From JBGPIK01 sp041484845 (GTDB lineage Bacteria > Desulfobacterota > Binatia > UBA9968): a DNA stretch of 22,372 nt. Under the pieces are notes generated by a model that saw nothing but the letters and a program-made list of their open reading frames with translations, was not told where the DNA came from and did not search any database. The stretch spans positions 1 through 22,372 of the forward strand of contig JBGPIK010000057.1 of the NCBI GenBank assembly GCA_041484845.1. Reading direction: 5' to 3'. This document shows, piece after piece, positions 8,451-15,630 of this stretch (its first letter is position 1; each line of letters opens with the position of its first letter). Both the position numbers and the translations under genes were made by a program.

Positions 8451-8568
8451 GCGGCCGATCACGAGCAAGGAGCATGCCACGATCGCACGAACATAAGCTC
8501 TGAATTTAAAAAGTGAATTTTAGGGAGCGCAAAGGAAGGAAAGGAGTGATGGGAACAGTTTTGTGCAA

Positions 8569-9975
8569 TTATGTCGGCAATTTCGCTTCCTCATCAGGAT
8601 CGTTGGGATCGTTGATATTGAGTTTTTCAATCCGGTACTTAAGGATTCGGCGGCTGGTCCCGAGCAGCGCCGCTGCTTTTGTCTGGTTGAATCCGGTGCG
8701 CTGCAGCGCCTTGACAATGAGCTCGCGCTCGAATTCATCAACAGCCTCACTTAAGGGTCTGGATCCGCTTAAGACATCTTCTTTGAGCGTCGCGGTCTGG
8801 TCCGTTGAACGCATGCCTACAGGCAGGTCACGGAGCATGATCATTTCATGGGGCGTTAAAATAGTCAGCCGCTCGATCAAGTTCTCCAACTCCCGTATGT
8901 TCCCCGGCCAGTAGTAGGAAGTGAAAAAATCAACCACTTCAGGAGAAAGGCTCTTGGCTGCGATGGAGTGCTCCTGTGCCTTGAGCCGTAAGAAGTGATC
9001 AAGAAGCAACGCGATATCGTCAGGTCTTTCCCTTAGCGGGGCAAGAACGAGCGCGACCACATTAAGCCGATAAAACAGATCAGGGCGAAATTCGTTCGCC
9101 TTCGCCATCGTTTCTAAATCACGATTGCTGGCGGCGATCACGCGCACATCGACTTTGATCTCGTCATTCCCGCCAAGACGCGTGAAAGTTTCCTGCTCGA
9201 TCGCGCGCAGAAATTTGGCCTGTGTTCCGAGATTCAGTTCCCCGATCTCGTCGAGGAAAAGTGTTCCGCCGTGGGCGAGCTCAAAGCGTCCGACCTTTTT
9301 TTGCGAAGCGTTGGTAAAGGCTCCCTTTTCGTAGCCGAACAATTCGCTTTCAATCAACGTGTCCGGAAGCGCGGCGCAGTTCACGACCACAAACGGCTTT
9401 GAGCGCCGGTCGCTGTTGTAGTGAATAGCGCGCGCGATCAATTCCTTTCCCGTGCCGCTTTCGCCTGTGATCAGGACCGTGCTCTTTTTGGCGGCCACCA
9501 TACTGACCGCCTTGAAAACGTCGACAATTTGCTTGGATCTACCAATGATATGATCAATGCCGTATTTGCGCCCCACTTCTTCTTTAAGGCGCTCAAGTTC
9601 TCTCGACAATTGAATTTTTTCCAAGGCATGATCGACGCGCATACGAAGCTCTTCGACATCAAAGGGCTTGGTAACATAATCGAACGCGCCGGTTCCCTTG
9701 GCCGCGAATGCTGTCCGCGCGGTGTTGAGGGCCGTGAGCATGATGACCTGGGATTCGGGCTGGATCGATTTGAGCTGCTTGAGAACAGCCAAGCCGTCGG
9801 CTCCAGGCATGACGATATCCAACAAAACGACATCCGGTCTTTCAGCCGTAATTTTGTCGATCGCTTCGTCCGCGGAGCCGGCTTCTATCACTCGGAAACT
9901 CTTGTTAAAAACCATCTGCAGGGATTGCCTTACTCCAGCCTCATCGTCGACCACGAGCAATACCGGTTGAGTCAT
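8569..9975 (-). CDS. NtrC-family sigma54-dependent response regulator
   Basis: A 468-residue transcription activator with REC, AAA+ and Fis-type HTH domains. The receiver has DDE at 10-12, Asp53 in LLDIVMPG and Lys103 in TKPF. The AAA+ core has Walker A GESGTGKE (171-178), Walker B GGTLFLDE (236-243), and RPDLFYRLNV. The sigma54 contact loop reads GAFTNA (219-224) rather than the canonical GAFTGA. The C-terminal HTH includes NQTKAAALLGTSRRILKYRI. ATG 9975 gives the usual start MTQPVLLVVDDE and lies 19 bp after the stop of the upstream gene; a TTG at 10002 is the longer alternative. Phosphoryl donors are likely the adjacent kinases. Its target promoters are not evident in the window. Confidence 0.92.
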   Translation of the reverse strand: MTQPVLLVVDDEAGVRQSLQMVFNKSFRVIEAGSADEAIDKITAERPDVVLLDIVMPGADGLAVLKQLKSIQPESQVIMLTALNTARTAFAAKGTGAFDYVTKPFDVEELRMRVDHALEKIQLSRELERLKEEVGRKYGIDHIIGRSKQIVDVFKAVSMVAAKKSTVLITGESGTGKELIARAIHYNSDRRSKPFVVVNCAALPDTLIESELFGYEKGAFTNASQKKVGRFELAHGGTLFLDEIGELNLGTQAKFLRAIEQETFTRLGGNDEIKVDVRVIAASNRDLETMAKANEFRPDLFYRLNVVALVLAPLRERPDDIALLLDHFLRLKAQEHSIAAKSLSPEVVDFFTSYYWPGNIRELENLIERLTILTPHEMIMLRDLPVGMRSTDQTATLKEDVLSGSRPLSEAVDEFERELIVKALQRTGFNQTKAAALLGTSRRILKYRIEKLNINDPNDPDEEAKLPT

Positions 9976-9994
9976 ATCTTTTTTCTTCGCCGGC

Positions 9995-11896
9995 TCAAAC
10001 AATCGGAAACTCCATTCTCAGAATATCTTTTTCGCTGTCTGATTGGTCCACCGCCATCCGACCGCCGTTTTTCTCCACCACATGCTTGGCTAATAAAATT
10101 CGCAGCGGCAAGACGTTTTCATCAGCGGTTTTTAAAATAGATAAATACGGCGTAATCGATGCAACGCGCGCAAGTTCACGCGAAAAAGATAGGGTCAGAC
10201 AGCCCGGCTTCTCGATGTCGATTTCAATCTCGCTGCCCGTTCTGACCTGGGACAGAATGGCGAGCAGGACATTTTTCAAAACGTACTTGAATTGCGCCTC
10301 GTCCGTTCGGATTTCCCGGCTGTAGCCGTCCCCTTTCCAGCGAAACCGGGCGTCGCGCTTTGCGCACTCACTGCCGATTTCATTCAAAGCCGATCGCAGT
10401 TTCTGCTGGAGCGATACCGCGCTCTTTCGCGGCTGGGGGAAATCAGCAAATTCGACCATGGACTCCAGCAGCTCATCCATTCGGTCGATATCATGCCCCA
10501 CCACGTCTCGAAATCGGGAGCGGAAATGCTCGTCTTCATAGCGGTCACCCAGCAGCTGGGCAAATGTCTTTATCGTCACCATCGGGTTCTTCAGCTCATG
10601 CGCAAGTTCGTGAATGACCGTGTTGAGCTCCAATGAATGGGCGCGGCCGTTCTCAGACGGAGGCGCAGTCGATAAACCATTGGCGGCCGTGGGGTCAGCG
10701 GAAACCAGCTTCAATTCCCTTTTAGTGTCAGGCGAGGGAGAGGATCGATCTTCAAACTCGGCCTCATCGATAATCGAGTCCTGATCCATAAAGTCGAAAA
10801 TAAGATCCGATGAATCGATTCGCGGCGTTCTTCTGATCGTCAAGGTCCGTGCAACCACCGTTTCCATTTCGCCCAAATTCCCAAACCAAAGATAATTTTT
10901 CAGCCGTTCAAGCGCTTCTGGTGAAAAGCTGGCCGCGCCGAGCCCAAGGTCTTTCGCGTGATCGCGCGCGAACCAGGCGGCGAGGGTTTCTATGTCCTCC
11001 CGTCGCTCTCGCAGCGGGGTAAGCTTTAACGTTAATGTCGCCAGCTTCCTGTACAGACCCTCAAGCCATTCTCCGTGGTATAGCTTTTCCAAAAGATCAG
11101 CATGGGTGGTTGCGATGACCCGCGTTCGGTCGAAGCTTTCTTCTGCTCTTTCGAGATAATCAAGCAATAACGACTGCGCGGATTGCGGCATTCTATCGAG
11201 ATTTTCGACCACGAGGGTAAGTTCGGATTCGCGCGATGTTCGACCCAGTGAAATTTCCCGCCCTTTCTGTGCGAGATACTCGCGTCCGATCTCGGCGCTG
11301 TTGAGCACAACGCGCGGCCCGACGCCTCCTTGTAAAATACAGATCGCGCGGGCAACTCGATCCTGTCCACAACCGATCTCTCCCGAAATCAAAATCGGCA
11401 GGCGAGACACCGCGAACCGATGCACCATACTGGCCGCGCTACGAGTAAGGTAGGGGAAGGCAAGATAGCGGGTGAACCTTTCTTCGCGGTTGTCGCGCAG
11501 AGGCGAAAAGACGTCGCGCAAAACCGGACGGCGGGCCAAAAGCTGTCCTACTTTTTCTTTGAGCTCGTAAGGATTAAAGGGTTTTGTAAGGCAACCGATG
11601 TGCTCGGAATCTTCTATGGCCCGCGCCGCAGATTTCGAATCGACCAAAAATAGCACCGCGAACGGTGCTTGCATGGCAAAGCTCAAGAGCCTTGACGCCT
11701 CTGCGGCAAACGCAGGCGTTATCCCGAGGATTAAAAGATCAACGCCCTGTTCGGCATTCTCAAAGGACAACGCCCCCTGCCCAAAAGGCCTTTTGACGAC
11801 AACGAAACTGCGCCCCAAAATGAGTGCAAGCGTCTCGCGGACCATTTCCGATTCGTCAATGACTAAGATTCGCTTCATGACCTTGAGCCCGTCCAT
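9995..11896 (-). CDS. Degenerate REC-AAA+-HisKA-HATPase fusion protein, predicted pseudo-regulator/kinase
   Basis: A 633-residue protein that joins the plan of an NtrC activator to that of a histidine kinase, with many catalytic residues changed. The receiver (7-120) keeps VIDESE and Lys105 (TKPF), but the phospho-Asp position reads LLILGIT. The AAA+ part (about 140-360) has GEIGCGQD where Walker A should be GESGTGKE, VVENLD for Walker B and no GAFTGA loop. HisKA (about 425-485) keeps HELAHELKNP with His433, but the HATPase lacks the second N-box Asn (KNVLLAI) and both glycine boxes. The frame is intact, so it is maintained. The HisKA segment resembles that of the upstream kinase (TFAQLLGDRYEDEHF versus TFTQLLPERYDDAEF), suggesting origin by duplication and fusion. 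ATG 11878 is an alternative start. Confidence 0.85.
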   Translation of the reverse strand: MDGLKVMKRILVIDESEMVRETLALILGRSFVVVKRPFGQGALSFENAEQGVDLLILGITPAFAAEASRLLSFAMQAPFAVLFLVDSKSAARAIEDSEHIGCLTKPFNPYELKEKVGQLLARRPVLRDVFSPLRDNREERFTRYLAFPYLTRSAASMVHRFAVSRLPILISGEIGCGQDRVARAICILQGGVGPRVVLNSAEIGREYLAQKGREISLGRTSRESELTLVVENLDRMPQSAQSLLLDYLERAEESFDRTRVIATTHADLLEKLYHGEWLEGLYRKLATLTLKLTPLRERREDIETLAAWFARDHAKDLGLGAASFSPEALERLKNYLWFGNLGEMETVVARTLTIRRTPRIDSSDLIFDFMDQDSIIDEAEFEDRSSPSPDTKRELKLVSADPTAANGLSTAPPSENGRAHSLELNTVIHELAHELKNPMVTIKTFAQLLGDRYEDEHFRSRFRDVVGHDIDRMDELLESMVEFADFPQPRKSAVSLQQKLRSALNEIGSECAKRDARFRWKGDGYSREIRTDEAQFKYVLKNVLLAILSQVRTGSEIEIDIEKPGCLTLSFSRELARVASITPYLSILKTADENVLPLRILLAKHVVEKNGGRMAVDQSDSEKDILRMEFPIV

Positions 11897-14018
11897 TGCC
11901 TACGAGTCGAACGGGTTTTCCAGTCGGCAAATTGATAAAAAATGCCGTTCCCTTTTCCAGCTTGCTCTCCACCGTGATGTATCCACCATGCTCCTGGACA
12001 ATTTGATGCGAAATGGAAAGGCCGAGGCCGCTGCCTTCGTCCTTATTCGTAAAAAACGGATCAAAAATATGTTCCAAGTTCTCTTCGGGAATCCCTATTC
12101 CACTATCCCGAATCTCAACCTGAACAAATTGTCCCGTCTCCCCCGCGTGATTCCGAGAATACACGCGGGTCGAAACGGCAATCGAACCTCCATCCTTCAC
12201 GGCCTGAATGGCGTTCAGGATGAGGTTCATAAATACCTGTTTCATCTGCTCTCTGTCAATCCACACCTTCGGCAGATTGGCACCGAAATCGCGCACGATT
12301 TCAACGCCTTTTTCTTTCGCCTGGGTCTCCAAAATACGCGCAATCCCCTCTATGACGTCGCCCATGTCCTCCGGGGCAACATTGGGCTTGGACGGACGGG
12401 CAAAACTCAGAAGATCGGTGATCAAACCACAGATTCGATCGACCTCTTTTAGAGCCAGCCCCTGAAATCCCTCACGAAACTCGGCGTCATCGTAACGTTC
12501 TGGCAACAATTGGGTAAATGTGCGAATGGCCACCAAGGGGTTACGAATCTCATGCGCGAGGCCCGCGGTCAACAGTCCCAAAGAAGAAAGCCGGTCCGCG
12601 CGCCGAAGCGTATCTTGCGACTGCTTCAGATTCTCGTAAAGCCGGGCGTTTTCGATAGCAACGGCAGCCTGATTTGCGAGCGTGGAAAGGAGCTCGAGAT
12701 CCTCGTTCGAATAGATCTCTTTACCCTCTTTATGCCCGAGATTAAGGATGCCTATGAGTTTATTTTTTGATATGATCGGAATGCTAATTTCTGCTTCCAG
12801 ATTTATCATTCTCTCTGCCGTCTTCTGTGCGTCCGCTTCTTCGCGCAGTATCTCGAGCTCTTCCCTCACGATCCCTTCCTGCCTACGCTGCAATGTCTCA
12901 ACAACAGGATCGTCGCGAAAAAGAATATTTTCATCATGCGGCTCTTTTTCCGTTCCTATTCTGGCTTTAAGGTTGTAGGTGCCTTTAACCTCCTCCAGCA
13001 AATATAACGCCGCCTTTTCGGTGCCAAGTGCCCGAGCAACTGTTCTTATCAGACCATTCGAAAGTTGCTCAATATCGACAATCGACACCATCTCTTTACT
13101 CGACCGAAGTAACGTCTCACGGTAATCAGCCTTCTTTTTGAACAACGCGCGTTCTAAGGCTTCTTCAGTCTTGAAGCGGAATTTAGGAAATAAAAATCCC
13201 ACGATCGTCATCAAAAACAGGATTACCACTGAGAAGGTGTAACTGAGTTGCCCAAATGCGTACTTCTGTCCCTCAATTACAATCACATAACAGGGAATGA
13301 GCAAAGTGAGAAGTATAAGTGCATAGATGAGACTTCGCTTGATAACGACGTTTATGTCCAGCAACCGATATTGAATGATTGCATAGGCAATTATACATGC
13401 ATGTACATTCGTAAAGACAAGGCCTAGTGGGTAGTAGCCCAATCCATAGTTGGCAAGGAAATCCATCCCAGCAAGAGAATAAATTAGCGTTGAAACGAAT
13501 ACATAGTTGATTTGATTAACCTTGGTGGGTTGATCTTTGGACTGTTTTCTCGCCTGCGCAAGAACCATCAAACCCGAAATCAACATGAATACTAGAAATA
13601 TAAAATAGACGCCATGAAGTTCCCCTGCACGTGGATAAAAACCCCAGCTATAATGATACGTACCAGCGACAAAGGAGGTTCCATTCCAAGTCGCAACTAA
13701 GAAAGCTGCTCCGAGCCCGTAAAACAAATACGACAAGCGCCGTCGATCTTCGGCTCCTGTGAACTCAACAACGAAATGAAAAAAGACAATCGGGATAAAA
13801 ATAATTCCTGAATACCCCAGCCGAGCAAGGACCTCAGCTAGGGATGCGTGGGAAAGATTAAAAAGAAGAGTCCAACAACCTTGCCAATACGCAGTCAGAA
13901 AACCCCAGGAGGCAAAAGTCCAATTCAGCTTTGATTTCCTATTCCTGCCTAGAACAAAGAGTCCTAATCCGAGGGATAAGATCGCCGTTATTAAAGGGGG
14001 TATCGAGTAGACGTTCAC
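11856..14018 (-). CDS. Membrane histidine kinase with multi-pass N-terminal sensor and GAF domain
   Basis: A 720-residue sensor kinase. The first 280 residues hold about seven to nine hydrophobic segments (for example 7-24, 70-88, 136-154, 170-190, 198-217, 229-248, 260-278), resembling the HisKA_7TM-type sensor of PrsK-like kinases. A GAF domain (about 305-456) precedes HisKA with LAHEIRNPLVAI (His489). The HATPase has MNLILNAIQA (597-606), RDSGIGIPEE (637-646) and GSGLGLSIS (662-670), so it should be active. Its 3' end overlaps the start of the fusion-protein gene, and it begins 20 bp after the FabF-like stop, indicating one operon. The ligand is unknown. The part coding for the membrane sensor is visibly more AT-rich than the part coding for the kinase. 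Confidence 0.9.
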   Translation of the reverse strand: MNVYSIPPLITAILSLGLGLFVLGRNRKSKLNWTFASWGFLTAYWQGCWTLLFNLSHASLAEVLARLGYSGIIFIPIVFFHFVVEFTGAEDRRRLSYLFYGLGAAFLVATWNGTSFVAGTYHYSWGFYPRAGELHGVYFIFLVFMLISGLMVLAQARKQSKDQPTKVNQINYVFVSTLIYSLAGMDFLANYGLGYYPLGLVFTNVHACIIAYAIIQYRLLDINVVIKRSLIYALILLTLLIPCYVIVIEGQKYAFGQLSYTFSVVILFLMTIVGFLFPKFRFKTEEALERALFKKKADYRETLLRSSKEMVSIVDIEQLSNGLIRTVARALGTEKAALYLLEEVKGTYNLKARIGTEKEPHDENILFRDDPVVETLQRRQEGIVREELEILREEADAQKTAERMINLEAEISIPIISKNKLIGILNLGHKEGKEIYSNEDLELLSTLANQAAVAIENARLYENLKQSQDTLRRADRLSSLGLLTAGLAHEIRNPLVAIRTFTQLLPERYDDAEFREGFQGLALKEVDRICGLITDLLSFARPSKPNVAPEDMGDVIEGIARILETQAKEKGVEIVRDFGANLPKVWIDREQMKQVFMNLILNAIQAVKDGGSIAVSTRVYSRNHAGETGQFVQVEIRDSGIGIPEENLEHIFDPFFTNKDEGSGLGLSISHQIVQEHGGYITVESKLEKGTAFFINLPTGKPVRLVGNGRAQGHEANLSH

Positions 14019-14038
14019 GCGATGGGCCCTATGGGTTC

Positions 14039-15304
14039 CTATTGATAATACCGTTTTAATACACAGGTGGCGTTGTATCCACCGAAACCAAATGAGACGG
14101 ATAGCATGGCATCAACCTTTCGATGAACTCCCTTATCAGAAATAAAATTAAGATTACACAAGAAATTGGGATCTGGAAGATTGATCATGGGGTGTAGAAA
14201 TTCATGTTGAAGCATTAGGCAACAACCGGCTAGTTCAAGCGCACCTCCGGCACCTAAGGTATGACCCGTAAGTGGTTTTGTGGCACTGACTGGTATCTTA
14301 GCCACCGCTTCACCGAGCGCCATTTGAAATATCGTCGATTCCCCTCGGTCATTATCTGGGATCGCAATGCCGTGTGGATTAATATAGCCCAAGTCTTCCG
14401 GCCGGAGATTCGCTTCCTCTACCGCAGCACGGATCGCTGCAACTGGCATCTGAAAATCAGGTGCAAACAACATAACATGGTAAGCATCTGTTGTTAGCCC
14501 GAATCCTACTACTTCAGCATAGATGCGAGCATCACGCCGCAAGGCGTGTTCTAACTCTTCTAAAACCAAGACAGCCGCTCCTTCGCCCAAGACAAAACCT
14601 GCGGCATCTTTACTGAAAGGTCGATAAGATTTTTGCGGGTTATCGTTAGCTACTGATAAGAGTTCAATAGAGGATAGAGTAGCCAAAACTAGGGGCGTTA
14701 TCGGCGCTTCGGATCCCCCCGCTAGAATTAAATCCAATTCCCCGCGCTTGATTCGCTGAAACGCTTCTCCGATTGCGGTTGTTCCCGAAGCGCAAGCTGT
14801 CGTGATGGTGTAGGAAGGCCCATGAATACCGAGATCTAAAATGATCTGGGTGGCAGCGCTGCTAGGAATAACCGACGTGGCAAAAAAGGGATTGATCCGC
14901 TTCACGCCCTTTTCGTAAAATAGCGCTATTTGCTGTTCCGCATAGCACAGCGTTCCGATAGAAGTTCCAAGAATGACTCCGCAGGCGTTTTTATCAACGT
15001 CACAAAATGTTTCACCTCTATCCTTCAGCGCCAAACGAGCCGCCGCAACTCCAAATTGAGCGAATCTGTCGATCCGACGCGCTGTTTGTGTTGCCATGAA
15101 ATCAGTGGGATCAAAATCCGAGATTTCTGCGGCGATCTGACATGAAAATGATGAAGCATCAAAAGATGTGATTTTCTTAATCCCCGACCTGCCGGATTTT
15201 AACGAATCCCAATAGGCATCTTTGCCAATCCCAATTGAAGATATGACTCCTAATCCAGTAATGACTACCCGCCGTCCTCTATTCTTACCTTGAGCTTCTC
15301 GCAT
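14039..15304 (-). CDS. FabF-like beta-ketoacyl-ACP synthase with altered active-site surroundings
   Basis: A 421-residue thiolase-fold condensing enzyme of the KAS II/FabF type, which extends acyl-ACP with malonyl-ACP. The Cys-His-His triad is intact: Cys171 in TTACASGT, His311 in NPHG, His348 in TGH, with Lys343 beside it. Two normally conserved loops differ: NPHGIAIPDND where FabF usually has NAHGTSTPLND, and FGFGGYN where it has FGFGGTN. ATG 15304 is chosen because GGGAGGAA ends five bases upstream; the longer open frame starts at a TTG inside that Shine-Dalgarno. No acpP, fabG or other fatty-acid gene is nearby. It sits inside a signalling operon and opposite a FadL-type porin, so a specialised acyl product or sensing role is possible. 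Confidence 0.88.
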   Translation of the reverse strand: MREAQGKNRGRRVVITGLGVISSIGIGKDAYWDSLKSGRSGIKKITSFDASSFSCQIAAEISDFDPTDFMATQTARRIDRFAQFGVAAARLALKDRGETFCDVDKNACGVILGTSIGTLCYAEQQIALFYEKGVKRINPFFATSVIPSSAATQIILDLGIHGPSYTITTACASGTTAIGEAFQRIKRGELDLILAGGSEAPITPLVLATLSSIELLSVANDNPQKSYRPFSKDAAGFVLGEGAAVLVLEELEHALRRDARIYAEVVGFGLTTDAYHVMLFAPDFQMPVAAIRAAVEEANLRPEDLGYINPHGIAIPDNDRGESTIFQMALGEAVAKIPVSATKPLTGHTLGAGGALELAGCCLMLQHEFLHPMINLPDPNFLCNLNFISDKGVHRKVDAMLSVSFGFGGYNATCVLKRYYQ

Positions 15305-15309
15305 ATTAA

Positions 15310-15317
15310 TTCCTCCC
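15310..15317 (-). promoter_or_regulatory. Strong Shine-Dalgarno that fixes the FabF-like start
   Basis: Read on the minus strand the sequence is GGGAGGAA followed by TTAAT and ATG 15304. This decides against the in-frame TTG at 15319, which lies within the binding site itself. Confidence 0.8.
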
Positions 15318-15347
15318 AACTGACGATAAATACAACGCTCGTCTGTA

Positions 15348-15542
15348 TTATTGGGAGTTCGTTTTGGCAGTTAAGTTTGAGTTTTGTTTTAGCCAATCTT
15401 CAATTTGTCTTTTCTTGAAACGCCACTGGTTACCCACCTTAAATGCGGGGATCTTCTTCTGCATGACAAGGCGGTAAACTGTAAATTTATCGATTTTCAG
15501 ATAGCGAGCGACCTGCTCTGTCGTTAATAAATTTTCTTGCAT
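15348..15542 (-). CDS. Small excisionase/MerR-type helix-turn-helix DNA-binding protein
   Basis: A 64-residue protein consisting almost entirely of an HTH_17/excisionase-family domain: LLTTEQVARYLKIDKFTVYRL (helix-turn-helix, residues 5-25), KKIPAFKVGNQWRFKK (wing) and IEDWLKQ. Members bind DNA either in phage/integrase systems or as small regulators of chromosomal operons. No integrase or att-like repeat is near, and it is the first gene of the signalling operon, so a regulatory role is favoured. ATG 15542 has AAGGA eight bases upstream and lies about 35 bases behind a predicted transcription start. The palindrome within its own promoter is an obvious candidate target, by inference only. Confidence 0.85.
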   Translation of the reverse strand: MQENLLTTEQVARYLKIDKFTVYRLVMQKKIPAFKVGNQWRFKKRQIEDWLKQNSNLTAKTNSQ

Positions 15543-15575
15543 ATCTTATGTCCTTATGGCAATATTTAGCAGTTT

Positions 15576-15604
15576 TTGGCATTGATATATAAGAGTTGTA
15601 TCAA
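15576..15604 (+). promoter_or_regulatory. Candidate sigma70-type promoter of the FadL-like gene
   Basis: TTGGCA (15576-15581), 17 bases, then TATCAA (15599-15604): five and four matches of six to the sigma70 consensus. A start near 15611 would leave a leader of about 20 bases carrying AGGAG at 15621-15625 before ATG 15631. It overlaps the opposed promoter for the HTH operon. Confidence 0.45.
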
Positions 15605-15612
15605 CTAGTCAA
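15584..15612 (-). promoter_or_regulatory. Candidate sigma70-type promoter of the signalling operon
   Basis: On the minus strand TTGACT (15612-15607), 17 bases, then TATATC (15589-15584): five and four matches of six. The predicted start near 15577 gives a leader of about 35 bases before ATG 15542. Confidence 0.55.
15594..15606. repeat. Perfect 13-bp palindrome inside both divergent promoters (candidate operator)
   Basis: AGTTG-TAT-CAACT is a perfect 5-3-5 inverted repeat. It lies in the -35/-10 spacer of the minus-strand promoter and covers the -10 element of the plus-strand promoter, so a dimeric protein bound here could control both units at once. The binding protein is unknown. Confidence 0.5.
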
Positions 15613-15630
15613 GCTTCATTAGGAGCTTCA

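Noticed and set aside
11598..12452. 284-codon plus-strand open frame across the two kinase-type genes
   Set aside because: It is antisense to conserved HisKA/HATPase and receiver coding sequence, with no recognisable domain.
11856..14018. PrsK of a PEP-CTERM/exosortase (PrsK-PrsR) system
   Set aside because: The 7TM-GAF-kinase layout is similar, but no PEP-CTERM protein, exosortase or polysaccharide gene is in the window.
15348..15542. Phage or integrative-element excisionase
   Set aside because: There is no integrase, att repeat or phage gene nearby, and it leads a chromosomal signalling operon with its own promoter and good ribosome site.
15557..15571. Sigma54-like element TGGCAATATTTAGCA upstream of the FadL-like gene
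   Set aside because: The GG and GC are nine bases apart, not ten; sigma54 promoters are strict about this spacing.
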